Shown here piece by piece: positions 42,244 through 54,600 of a stretch of DNA of 64,000 nucleotides. Source of the stretch: Polydactylus sextarius. Taxonomy: Eukaryota; Chordata; Actinopteri; Polynemidae. Positions within the stretch are counted from its first letter, which is position 1. Each line of letters opens with the position of its first letter. The notes beneath the pieces were generated by a model. The model saw nothing but the letters and a program-made list of their open reading frames with translations. It was not told the DNA's origin and made no database searches. The DNA lies in the NCBI GenBank assembly GCA_016801845.1, contig CM028910.1, positions 10,384,629 to 10,448,628 of the forward strand, in the 5' to 3' direction. A program made the position numbers and the translations under genes.

Positions 42244-45200
42244 ATGGTCCTCCCCCTCTCACTGTTGGAGATAAATGAAATATGTCTACAGCTACGAGAC
42301 CGCACCAGTTTTCTCTTTGCTCGAATCCAATGTTCCTTGATCTCCTTCCGTCTCTTCTCATGCTCCTGTTTACGCTGCATCAGAGGCTGCGTAGGACAAA
42401 CACGTTGATAGATCAACACAGTGTGCACAGGAGCAAGACAGTCCAGTCCTTGCTGCAGCAATAGGTCACGAGTGACGTAAGAGTTATCAGCATTTACCTG
42501 GATGAAGGTCTGGCTGTGAAGGGTGGTGCTGGCCTGTTGCAGCCCCACACTCTGTTCCTGGTCCTGCTCCAGAGCCAGAGAGTAGATGGAGAAGAGGGGC
42601 ATGTGGGGCTGGAGGGAGCAAAAACAATGTAGACAGTTACAGTTTGACATTCACCAACTGATTTTAATTTACTATAGATTTTAACATTTGGTATTACAGA
42701 TAATCAATGAGGAGAAATAAACAAGAGTTACATGTGTTATGCTGTGTTTGCAGGACTGGTATAATCTCTGGAGACCTTTGGAGAACTCAGTCTCTGATAA
42801 AATAAAAAAGAACATAGTTAATTAACAATATAACGTACGGATCAATGTGTTATCGAGTGAAAGAATGCTTCAACAACTGATCGATCCGTTCATTGGTTGA
42901 TTTTGGTTCATGTTCATTGGTTTATGTAGCTCATAAAGTCACAGTCTCAATTCATGCCTTCAAATTGCTTAATACATTCTGATTATTGGTCAGTTCACTC
43001 ACCCAGTGAGATTCTTTTCTCCACGTAGCTGATCAAGTCCTTCATGTACCTGGAAATGGTTTTGGAGTAGAGCAGAGCTGAGTCCACCCCTGTTTCGCTG
43101 CGCTGGAGAATCACATCCACTTCCTCCACACGGGCTTGACACCAACACAAAAATATCAGAGTTCAATCAACAAACTTCTGTTGATTTTAACGTGCGAGTG
43201 TGTGAGGTGAAAGTCGGCATAGCCATGATTATAATCTCTAAAATCTGGTGGTAAAATAACTTCTCTGTTTCATTACACACATTTCTCAGTACTGTGATGG
43301 TCTATTGTTGTTTTTAAGTTTCTATGGCTGGCAGTTGTTTTGAAACACATTGACAGAGGGAGACCACTGCCGCAAAACAAACAAACTGTGATAAAGATTA
43401 AGATTTATGGGTCTGAATAAATGTCAATATGTTTAATATGTTTATCAATATGTTTCTAATGTCAATGGATGACAAAAAGAGTGACTGGTGGGACAGATGC
43501 GAGTATGGATGAGGAGTCGCTGATCATTATCACTTACCCGTGTCCTGCAGGTCGCTCCTGAACTGGCTGCCATCTGCTCCCTGTCCCGCAGCAGTGTACA
43601 GGTTCTCCATTGACTGTGCAGCACAAAGATGACTCATTAATGACAAACACAGATCAAGACTTGTCAACAATATAGGGATTTTTTTTTATTTCTACAGTCA
43701 GTGGGAAAACACCAACAGTGGTGTGATTGTTTTTTGTCTTTTTTCAAAAGACGTGATGGAAACTTTCAGAGTTGTTAAAAGTGGGAAAACGTGGTGATGC
43801 TTTGCGATCGACGTTCACCCACCCTGCTCTTCTCAGTGGGCAGCAGAGAGAGCAGCGTGCTGCTGTCCACCTCTCCCATCAGCAGCTCAGACACACTGAA
43901 GAGAAACAGAAACATTTTTACATCAGAGGCCGAAACTTCTGTTTAATCTTCGATGATTAAGTGTTTGTAACCACAAACAAACAAACAAAAAAAGACCAAC
44001 AGGGGACGTATAGAGTAGTTTTCTTTTTTTAAAAAAGGGGAACGGGCTCTGTCCTTTAAAGGAAACATTGACAGGTACGCGCTGAAGACAGGAAGTGATA
44101 AAAGCAAAGTCTTATCACGTTTGATCTCTTCCTCTTCATGTTGTCTGTTAAGTGACTTTATTGTATTTTTTTTTTCTTACTAAATATTCCTCATTTACTC
44201 CTTAAAAAACATTAAAAATCATTAAAGCATCTTTTAGAAAAAGGTGCTGCCTCCATCTTGGTGTTTTTTGCTTTATGACAGAGGAGAATGAGGAAACAGA
44301 CTCGACAGGCAGATTTCAACTGTCTCTGCCAGCTCACTTCCTCCTGTGACATATCTAAACCCTGAAATGTCTCCGCCACGCATGTGTATAACAAATCCAC
44401 CCGATATACTTTTTATTTACATAAAACAAATCGTGTGACGTTTATTCAAACAAACAAGATATATACGTTTTGAATACTGACACATGACAAAAGGAAACAC
44501 TAATAATAATAATAAAAAAAATACTCATCTGAGTATTTATTTGTGGCCACATTTAAATTCAAACTATCTTATTTGGTTTTAATTCCCCCTGAATCTCTAA
44601 CCCTAACAGAGTGAACGGTTACATGGTTTATCGTCTCTCCTGTTTTGCAATCTGTTCATTTAGCAGCCAGGTAGTGAGCGACATTTTCAAGTTTTGGTTT
44701 TGTGTCACACAAGCAGAAGGAAAACCACTTCCTGTTTTCAGCTCTGCCTCATGCAAATGTGTCACCATAACTTCTGTCTCTTATTCCCAACAGCAGACGA
44801 CTTTGTACGCACTAACACTTATGCACACAAATAACACTGCTCATCCTATCTGTCAGACATGACATCTATATCTAGCATTTATATTCCTGGAAATCTTTAG
44901 GGCTTATCTGTTATTACCAGGTTATTCATTCGTAATGACACATTAAAGGTGAATCAGATACTTACTTGCTGCTAAAAGCAACTGCAATGGTCTCAATGGC
45001 CTTTTCAAAGTCTTTTTTGTCTGCCTCATTACAAGCCTCATAGTGGAAACCTGAAAAAAAAAAAAAATAAAAAAATCACAACCGAACATGCGTTTAAGGT
45101 TTCAGTTGTGGTTACACATAAACTGTAAGCAAAAGTAAGTTATACACCTGCACATCAGTGACATCACACTATTATAACCACTGTATTATACTATATTATA

Positions 45201-48200
45201 TGAAGAGATGTTAGTTAGACAATATTTTCTTCAATATAAACATTAGTGGGCAAAACAAAATGGCTGTAAATACACCGATCAGTCACAATGTTAAAACCAA
45301 TCATCTGTTTTAATATTTGAGTATTGTTCCTCGCACGTACTGACCTTTGACCTTGGATATGAGCTTGCCGGCAGCAGTGAGGATCTCCACGGTGTTTAGC
45401 AGAGGGTAGGTGTTAATGACCTGACGCAGGATTCGCAGGACTTCACCTAGACACTCGTGGGCCACAGGCCGCTGACTCTCCTTACCTGGATGAGGAGAGG
45501 AGAGGAGGGGGGAGGACACGTGATGGTGGGTGAGACGAGCAGCAAGAGGAGGACAGTAAGACCTGGTGACACTTTAGGACCACTTCAGTGTGTTTTTGAA
45601 TACTTTATGTTTGTGTTACATCATGATACAGTTATGAAATTGAAACTTTGTGACACCTGTAGGACTCTGAAGTACAATTTGGTGACAACACTGAAGTATC
45701 CCACCACAGTGGTGATGTCAGAAAGCATATTAAAATGATGAGTAATGTTAAGATAGATAGATGAATACTTCATTATTCCCAAAGGGAAATTAAGGAATCC
45801 AGTAGCAGTGTGGTTAATTAGTGTGGTGTGGTATTTTTTTTTTTTTAATTTCTAACAGTTTCTTGTCTTTATGCTTAAGCTAAGTGGCTACTGGCTGTAA
45901 CTCAGCCAGTAACTTGCCAAACTATTTTTTAAGCCTAGTGTGTAGCCTAGTATTTGTGCTGCTGTTAATGACAACGACAGAGACACAGTGCCTGGGTGCA
46001 GAGTCAGAACAGTGACAACAAACAAATGGACAGTATCAGACGGGTTGTGTCAAGCCACGGTGTCACTTCTTCAGTTTTGATGTCACTAGTGACACATCAA
46101 CTGCCTGGATCCGCTTTTCCTCCTCCTCCCTACACTCAGAGTCAGACGCTGGTTTCATCAACTTTTAACGTCCATTGTTGCTGCTACTTTTTTTTCCCCC
46201 TAATACAGACAACTGACTCAGAGGAGGGCAGAGGGCAGCCAGAGCCTCGAACCTCCTACAAACTGTCTGAAAATGTGTGTCGGAGTGTCTGAGCAGAAAC
46301 GGCAGCAGCAGCAGTCAATAAGAACAGAGTGACCTGAACATTGTGCTGCAGAGGATGTGGTCTGTTGAAGTGTTTTGCAAGATTAGAGACAATTCCTGGT
46401 GCTGGTCTACATCTGCTTTCTGTCGCTGATGAAAATGAATCGATTTGATCACTCAGTTTTAAAGAAAAACAGTTTCAGGTTAGACAAAAAAAAAACAGTG
46501 AGGGCTGATAAACGGGCATAGTCCCTAGGTTAAAGAAATGACCGAATCGTACTCGGAAAGAGACGAGCCCCAAACTCTGATTGTGCCGCTGATTAAGAAG
46601 AGAAGCGTCAGGTCACAGCGACGCAGCCGACCTATCAGAGGAGGAAGTGTGGACGAGGCTGTTCTGTCAGAGGCTATCCATCATGGCTTCCTGTTTAGAA
46701 ATCGCACGCTGGGTGGAGAACATGACAGAACAGAGGCAGATAACAGCAGACAGAAAGCCTCAAAAACAAAGCTCTTTTTGCCTCATCTGAACCACAGACA
46801 TCTGCTCTGAGAAAGGCCGTTTCCACCCAGAGAAGAATAACCGATGTCAGACCGTAAACGCTCGAAACTTTATTCAAAACTGTTCACTTTTTCTGTGGGG
46901 TCAAAGTTTCTGCATCTTTAGCAGGTGGAGTCGAGTCAACATTAATGGCGTCTGAGTGCCTGAGAAGGAAAGTACAGGTGTTTTGCCAAGGCCTCACTAC
47001 ACCGTACAGGAGAGGAAGAGGAGTGTGTGTACTAGGCTGCAGTAAACAAGAAGCTGGCTTCCTGCTGGAGACAAGAGTGCGGTCGACTCCGTGGGTGCAG
47101 CGGAAACGCAACCCTTCATTTGGAGAGAGGAAGCTCAGTGTCAGTCGTTGGCTTGCTAGTTCAAGGTTGCTCTGCCACCACCCCTCCACAGAAAGCGTTG
47201 TTACTGGGCTGATGTACGACCGACAAAATCTTTTGTGGATTCCTCGTGTCCTCCTCATGTAAAACCACGTGGAATGGACTGGATACAAAATAAGAGTATT
47301 AAAATTAAGTATTAAATTAAAAAAAAACAACAAAAAAAACACATGAACACAACATCAACTGGTGATGTCAAAGAGAAACGAAAAGACACGGTGTCACCAG
47401 CTACAAGCTGAAAGTCGCAACCGACTCCACACAAGGCAACACGAGAGGTTCGTCTGTGTGGTGGCGAAAACAAGCATTACTGGTATTCATGTCTGCAGCT
47501 CTGTGATCACAGCATAAAGGAGGAGGATCAGGACTCATTCCCAGAATGCTCAACACGAACCCAAACCAACCCTGAACACATGTTCTCAAACAAGTTTCTG
47601 CAACTTGTAATTTGGCAAAAAACAGCTCATGCGAGACACGAGAGGCGAACTCCTCCCGGCAGGTGAGGACACCCAGGTGGAGACGAGACACGTTACCTTC
47701 AGCCATCACCACATCCTTCAGCTTCTCCACAGCCTCAGCAAAACGCGCCACATCCCTCAGCAGGGCTGGGATGTCCTCAACTTCGATGACCGTGCTCTCC
47801 GTACTCTCCGATGGAGTGGTTGGGGTCAAGGCCACTTTCCCCTGACCTTTACTGAACACCCATGACTGGATTGGGATCCCTGATGAAACAGAACAAATCA
47901 TTCAACAATTAGTCCCCAGATAAGTGTAAGGGTGGTATCGTTAAAACTGTAACTCGTCAAAATGTCAAATTAATTCCTTAAATGCGAGTTAAATTTGTTG
48001 CTTTTTCCGTTTTATATGACTGTTAATTAAATGTCTGTAAATTTCAGATTTACTCATAAATCAGATAAATCACCTTCCCCTCTGGGACACGGAAATTAAC
48101 TTTTTTCCACAATGTTTTGACATTTTGGAAATGAAAGTATTTCTTTAATTAATTAAGATTTATTTGCAGCCCAGAATTCATCTTTGAACTCTCTCAAACA

Positions 48201-49826
48201 TGAATTAAAAAAAAACAAACAAAAAAAAAAAACATTTGGGTGCAGATACAAGGTTTGAGTAATGTGTGAAACCCAGTCTCCAGATTTGCAGTCAGCTGCG
48301 AGAGCAGTGCGTCACGCACAGCAAACGTGTCATTAACTGGCACTGAACCACACTGAACCACACCTGCAGCACTGGCATGTCTGCTCAGTGCGGTCGGCCT
48401 CCTCAGGGTGGACACGGGGGATGGGCAGGCCACCCCCTGCATCGCCGTCAGCTTGCCATGTTGGGGGCTGGGTGTACCCGGGCAGGACATCGAGGGGTCC
48501 TGAAGCCCGGCTGAGCCCGGGGCGAGAGTCGAAGAGGAGGAAGAAGATGAGGGGGAAGAGGAGAGTGTGACGTCGCCTGCATCTTTTCGAGGCTGCTCCT
48601 GGAGGATAGACAGCTGAGAGGGGACAGGAAGGAAAAGAAAAAACAGTCAAGATAATCACATGATTTATGATTCCCAACACGTCATGGCCGTCATAGAGAC
48701 ATCAATGTGAGCACCGTTGTTGGTAAACACACATATGAAGACTTTCATAAGATCCTGTGTTGCGTTGTGCAACACTTCCTGGCTCCAAGCAGTTGTCGGG
48801 TGTGGCAAATCGAGCAGAGCGCAGAATAATAGAAATGACATTTACCGTTTGGAATAAGAAAGGTGACATTTTCAGAGATGGAATTACCCTCTTCACCTTT
48901 CTACAGAAGTCTGGGATTTTTTCCCTTTTATCATCATTTCATAGTCTATTTAGTGCATCACATTTTCTAATTGTGGTTGACTTTAACTACAGTTAGAGAC
49001 GTACAGTTTTTGGCAAAATCTTACCGTTACTAGGACTCAAAAAGAATTTCCAAACACAAAACAGAAAAGCATACCTGTACGTTTATACTGCTGTTTGTTG
49101 TGTTGGACGTAACTTTTGCTCACACGTACCTGTTTAAGCCATACGTTGTGTTTGCTGGGAAGTATGTCCAGCTTGTCCTTGCCTTTCAGCTGGGCTTTTT
49201 TAACTCTCTGACTTGTAGAGTAAGGGTTGTAGCTGCTCTTGCTGCCACGTTTAAGCATGCTCTTACAACTTTGTCCCCATTCTAACTAAGCACAATGTAG
49301 TTTCTTTAACCGATCTCACTCATTCACACACACACACACACACACTGCACCCTGCCTAAATAGAGAAAAGCCCCAGATGAGATATACTTCCTATGAACAT
49401 GAGCTAGATATTAGTCAGTAAGCAGCCACACACACACACACACACACACTCAAAATTAACTGACTATTTAGCCCTTGGGCACTGCACTAAGATCAGTACC
49501 AGCGGCATTAATGCTCAAACAAAAGTTAATCCAACCCATTAAATTCATTTGACACAAAAACACACACACACTCACACAGACAGACACATACAGACACAGT
49601 CACCCCCTGGTCTTCTTTGCAGCCTTGTCTTCTCCAGTTGAAGGTCATCTCGCACACACACAAACGCATAAACACACTAACACACTGATCAGCAGTGACA
49701 GGCAGAAACCAGAAGTGATGCGCTACTCACGGACGTCGCGCTGTTGTGCGGCCCGGGGCTTCCTGCTCGACTCTTCTTTGAGATGGACGGCGTCTTAATG
49801 AGTTCCCGTTTCTTCCTGGTGAACAT
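37530..49826 (-). CDS. arhgap45: Rho GTPase-activating protein 45 (HMHA1-like; F-BAR, C1, RhoGAP)
   Basis: RhoGAP that bends or binds membrane through its F-BAR domain and switches off Rac/Rho-type GTPases. Coding exons in transcript order: 49731-49826, 48364-48613, 47697-47879, 45345-45485, 44966-45050, 43823-43895, 43538-43613, 43003-43134, 42732-42793, 42498-42608, 42306-42386, 42041-42208, 41726-41863, 41412-41608, 41198-41319, 40898-40972, 40713-40814, 40452-40615, 40136-40321, 39901-40038, 39208-39476, 38843-39080, 38176-38281, 37530-37981. Total 3645 bases, 1214 residues, against 1136 that I recall for human. Start MFTRKKRELIKTPSISKK; Ser-rich stretch 65-100; F-BAR about 315-600; C1 zinc finger about 722-766 (CRECDSYVYFQGAECEEC); RhoGAP about 785-1010 with arginine finger R818 in GIYRVNG. 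The C-terminal tail is acidic and Ser-rich and ends EPEFV, as in the human protein. Confidence 0.96.
37995..38021. repeat. Poly(A)/poly(T) tract before the last arhgap45 exon
   Basis: 27 T's on the arhgap45 sense strand, ending 13 nt before exon 37530-37981; it doubles as the polypyrimidine tract. A similar 27-base run is at 38350-38376 in the next intron upstream. Confidence 0.9.
39567..39602. repeat. TG/CA dinucleotide repeat in an arhgap45 intron
   Basis: Eighteen TG units between exons 39901-40038 and 39208-39476, not adjacent to a splice site. Confidence 0.95.
42213..42240. repeat. CA/TG repeat forming a splice-acceptor tract
   Basis: On the arhgap45 sense strand this is (TG)14 followed by TTCAG and exon 42041-42208. 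It occupies the place of the polypyrimidine tract. Confidence 0.95.
45265..45325. mobile_element. Interspersed-repeat fossil next to an arhgap45 exon
   Basis: TACACCGATCAGTCACAATG followed by TTAAAACCA resembles a motif I recall as recurring in many teleost genomes (TACACCGATCAG..A..TTAAAACCA). The family name is not certain. The copy ends about 20 bp from the exon at 45345-45485, within its donor-side intron. Confidence 0.4.
45751..45812. mobile_element. Retroelement 3'-tail-like fragment
   Basis: A few GATA units, then GAATACTTCATTATTCCCAA, then AGGGAAATTAAGGAATCCAG. This is the GATA-n / TTTATTGATCCC-AAGGGAAATT layout I recall at the 3' ends of common fish non-LTR retroelements. Lies in an arhgap45 intron. 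Confidence 0.45.
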
Positions 49827-50250
49827 CTTGAGCGTGCCTTTCCCGTCCATCCCGACTTCTTTAAGTTTTACGTACAACCCCCCCACCCACCCCCCGACTC
49901 GCCACTTGGGTGCTCTGCCGCTGGCGCTCAACGGGAACTCGGTGCCATCCAGGCCCCCAAACTTCAGCCACGGTAACTGTCTGTCTGTCTTCCTCCTCCT
50001 GCCGTCGCACATTGAGCCGCGCAGGCTCACTGACAGAGAGACAGACAGCTCACCGCAAACTGTCTGTGCGCCACCGGCATCCGCTCTGCGCGTAACTAGT
50101 TTCGTCAGGGAGGAGGTGGAGGACAGAGACGCTAAGAGGTGAAACACAACCCTGTTCTCCAAGTTTCACTCAGGAGATTTAGTGCCGGAGCAGAAAACTT
50201 CACTTTGAAACCAACGTTTATCGACGCGCGGACGCACACCAGCGTTACAC
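49731..50250 (-). promoter_or_regulatory. CpG-rich first exon and promoter region of arhgap45
   Basis: CpG-dense sequence (for example ATCGACGCGCGGACGC at 50220-50235) around and upstream of the first coding exon. The frame of the canonical start stays open upstream to an ATG at 50162, so a longer N terminus is formally possible. A 5' UTR is the simpler reading. Confidence 0.45.
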
Positions 50251-51061
50251 GAATTCACAATTAATCAAGTCACACGTGTGTTTCAGACACGTGACCTACA
50301 GCTTTTTCACGGTAACCTTCCGCCCCCTCGTGCACCTGCTGCTGCTGCTGCAGTACAGACACGATAACCACAGACACACTGACGTCCTGCTGTTTCTGAC
50401 AAAAAGAGACTTCATCATCTGAGTAATGCAATGCACACAGCTTAAATCACTGCTTAACACTAATAATAATAATAATAATAATAATAATATATATAATCAT
50501 GCATATTTACATTATACACACATATGTGTGTATATAAATAATTAATAAATATTAATATATATAAACATACATAAAAAAATAAAAACCACATAAATATAGT
50601 TTAAAAACTAAATATTTTAAATAAAAACATTTTGAATTGCTTTAAAAGTAAATTTTAATCATATTGGCTTTGAAATGTTTAGTGACACTTCAAAGTTGAA
50701 GTCTGAACATCTGGAGAAGTAAAAGTTTCACTGCAATTATAAAAAGATGAAGGCTCCTCCTCTTCATCATCATTATTATCATCCCTTTCTTATATGCGTC
50801 CATCAGCTTAATGAAAATGTAAAGGATGTTAACATTAGGCTTCTGTAAAAAGACAAGGTTTTGAAGATGATGTGAAAATACTTTTACACATATAAAGTCG
50901 TTGCCAACTTCACCAGTTGTTGATTCATTGATCGTCAGAGGCTCATGAACCAGTCTAACCACAGCTGAGTGACAACACTGTCATCATCACCACACTCTGC
51001 ATGAAGACGTAACATTTTCACATCAGTTACAGTTGTTTACTAATTCAAGTGATTATTTGAA
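50251..51061. other. Intergenic spacer between arhgap45 and tjp3
   Basis: AT-rich, with an AAT trinucleotide repeat at 50461-50489 and long TA/ATA stretches after it. No coding or RNA signal seen. Both flanking genes point left, so this is upstream of arhgap45 and downstream of tjp3. Confidence 0.6.
50461..50489. repeat. AAT trinucleotide microsatellite
   Basis: Nine or ten AAT units upstream of arhgap45, running into an ATATAT stretch. Confidence 0.9.
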
Positions 51062-51067
51062 TTTATT
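51062..51067 (-). terminator. Candidate poly(A) signal of tjp3
   Basis: AATAAA on the minus strand, about 540 nt after the tjp3 stop. A weaker ATTAAA variant lies at 51162-51167. Which is used cannot be told from sequence alone. Confidence 0.35.
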
Positions 51068-51603
51068 TTCGTGAAACCTAGTAAATCAAAACAAAACAAA
51101 AAAAAAAAAATAACATCATAGACATTTATGACATTTGCCACTTTTCAAACAAAGAAAACACTTTAATATAGAAAAAGGTGAAATATTTCATAAATGCTCT
51201 GCCATATTTCCATAAAAAGAGACTTGTTTAGTTTCTGATACAACCAGAATTTGTATATATATATACACACATATATAAAAACATGTTACACAACAACAAA
51301 GGCAAACTGATTTGTTTCATGTAGAGTTATTTAAATAAAAATATGAAAAGAAATCAGGCACTTTGATCATTACATTCATCTGAGGTGTTAAAGCTCGTAG
51401 ATTGTAGTAATGTGGAACATAGTGAACAGTAGGTAGACCATCATCTTCAGATAAAACTTAAGTTCTTCAAATAAAAAATATAAAATACTCAAAAAAACAA
51501 ACAAAAAAACAAAACAAAAAAACAAAACAAAGAGAGAGAGTGTTTCTCGGTGGAGTGAAATTGTTTCTAAGTCCCTTTTAAAAAGTTTTAGTCCTTGATT
51601 CGT

Positions 51604-54600
51604 CTACAGTTCTGTCGCAGGACCCCATTCAATGTCGTCTGTTTCGTTCTCATCGTTGTCAGAACTGTCGCTGCCTCGGATCTGAGTGCGTCTGAACTGC
51701 AATGCTTGGTGATGTGCCAGCCTGTTGAAGAGCAGAAGAGAAGGCGTCAAAAAATTAGCACGGAGCCTCAGTCTGGTTACACGTCATAGTTTCAGAAAAT
51801 CCGTAGACTTACACGATGTACTGAGGACCTGGCTTTTTCTCGGGTTGTGCCTGTGGCTCTGCTGCTCGAGCCTAGAAGAAAGGACAAGATCAACAAAAAA
51901 GGATTTCTCATTATATTTATTCACTGTGGTTCTTAACGATGGATGGTAGTTTGACTTCAGTCAAAATACCTGCTGTAATTTCTCTTCGATAGCAGACAGG
52001 CTGGCTGGTGGTGGACTCTCAGGCTCAGCGTACGAAGGCTCATTCATTGAGTGCCGCGTGGTGGGATCAGGGGCGATGAAATCCGGAGGTCCGTCCGACG
52101 GAGTGGTGGGTGCAGCTGCGTCAAGTGGGCTGAAATCTGAGTCTGTAAAACTGCGATGAGAGGGGTCTTCCTCCTCACCGGCGCTGGGAGGAGACTGGTT
52201 GTAACTGTCTCTGTGAGTTGATCTGGGTTCAGGCACGTGCATCAAAGGTGGGATTTCTCTGAGCAAGTACTTGTCGGCGCGGGGCTCTGGGTCAAAGTTG
52301 TGGCTGTGGTCTTCGGTGGCTGGCTCAGATGATCGTGCTAAAGCGCTCTGTGTCATCCTTGCTGCCTTTTGGCCGGGGTAAGCCTCCTCAAGATCCTCAT
52401 TGTCGGTGTAGACCTCTCCGTCTGTGAAGGCCTCTCCGTCGGTGTCCTCCAAGTCACTGGCAGCACTGAGGTAGTCGGACTGAGTTTGGTCCAGAGCGTC
52501 CAGGTCCTGTTCTCCACCGCTCTCCAACTGGACAGAAAGGAAAGAATTAGGTTTGTTGCTGATCAACAAGACCTGCTTAATACAACACTTAAACTAACAC
52601 ACACACACACATACACACACACATATATACGTATATATAATGACATATGCATTTATAATTAAAACTTGGCATATGTCATGTTACTTAAAAAAAGCTTCTA
52701 AAACTACATTGAACTACACTGAAAGTTTTTAACGAGACTATTGCAACACACTTCATTAAAACTGTAAGTATCAAGGGGTTAAATGAAGAGTCGGGTGTGT
52801 GTGTCAGAGGGAACCGTGTGACATACTGTGACTTCAGACACCCAGACAGGTTTGGACTGTTGATGGCGGATCTTGTGCTTGAGAGTCTCGTACCAAGCGT
52901 TGGAGTTGGGCTGCAGGTCAATACGTCCTGGAGGTGAAAGATAAATATGCTTTATAACTTGATATCATAACTACCATGTCTGAGGTAAAACTTGGTTCAT
53001 GTGTCATTACCTGCGAACAGGTGGCTGCAGTGTTTCTTCATCTTCACAGCCTGTGAGTAAAGGCGCCTGGAGCTCTTGTTGGAGTTGGGGTTGTACATCT
53101 GCCTCATGGCTTTGACATCCTTACGGCTGTGAGTGTCTAGGAACAGCACCATCGGGTGGTACTGGATATAGTTGAGTCTCTCCACTGCAGTGGGAGTGAT
53201 GTCCAGCAGAGGGTGCTTGTCCTGGGAATACACAGAGAGAAGAACAACACAAACAAAGAGGGTGTGAGGAGTGAAACGAAAAATCACAAAGAAATATTTG
53301 TTTCTATTTGCTAATTTGACTGGTGCTGCTCACCTTCTCTGCTATTCTCCTCACTGTGTCCAGTTTAATGACGGTGGAGCCGCTGTCTCCTGCTCCACTC
53401 CGAGGAACCATTTCTACCATGATGCAACAAGCAAAAAATATGTTTAATACAAATAGACATTACTAAGAATTGTGTTACTTTTGGCTTAGAAAGAAAATGA
53501 GGTGACTAACTGACAAAAAGAAGACACCAACCTGCCACCTCGTATTGATCAGGCATCTCTCTGACCAGCTTCTCCATGGCGATATCATTAAGGGGACCCA
53601 GGATGACGATGGGCCGTTTGAAATTAGCTGCAAAGGCAAACAATTCAATTCATTCTTGAAACTAGTTCAACGAGTAACCAAGTCAGGACATGAATGTACA
53701 TGACATCATCTGTGCACAAAGATAAAAACAACAACCTTCTCTGAGCAGGACTCTCTCGTAAGCTGGGAATTTTCCCTGAATGGTGAGTTGCAGCAGGTCG
53801 TCTCGAGACCGACGCACGGTGCGTTCGTTCTTCTTGTTTCCTCTGAGACCCCGTAGTTTCCAGAACTCCGCTCTCGGTCCCGTCACCGGCCTCTCTCCAC
53901 TCGCCCGCTGAGCCTGCTCCATACTGGCCAGCGTCTCAGCCCTTCAGGAGATAATCACAATTTTAAAAACTGACTTATTGTTCTTGTTTAAAATCAGAAA
54001 ACTACATCTCTTGTCATCTCTTTCTGACCTGGTCTGGTTGGGGATGAAGCCTTTATCCATCTCATGTAAGTCGTTTCCCATTCGAATAGCCAGCCAGGTG
54101 CCCAACTTCCCGCGGTACATCGTGTCCACGACTCTGAACACTTCTCCTCTGGTGAAACTCAGACCGTTGGTGCCTTCAGCTTCATGGTCAAAGTGTGTAC
54201 GGATGTAGAAGTTGTCTGCCAGGTTGGACTTGATGATCTTCTTATAAACTGAAGAACACAATAAATTTACAAATTCTGTCACTGGTAAAGATTCAGAGGA
54301 TGTTATCTGAGGATTAGTTTTATACAACACTTACGGTTCATCTTGTTCTGAGTGCAGATTTCCAATTTCTCTCCGTTCTTGATGTTCAGGAGGAAGTTTG
54401 CTGCCTCTTCACGTGTGAAATGACCAAAATTGACTTTATTTACCTGAAAAAAAATGTGGCAAAAGGCTCTTATAAAAAAATCTTATTAGAAATTAAATTA
54501 TAAATTATTTATTCATTTAAATAAATTATTACATTATTTATACACTTTTAAAATAATTGTAAAAAAATCTCTTTTTGGTCATTTTGGCAGAGTGATGTGA

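Noticed and set aside
46538..46810. 90-codon plus-strand frame inside an arhgap45 intron
   Set aside because: No recognisable domain, no supporting splice sites or poly(A) signal on that strand, and basic/Ser composition typical of chance frames.
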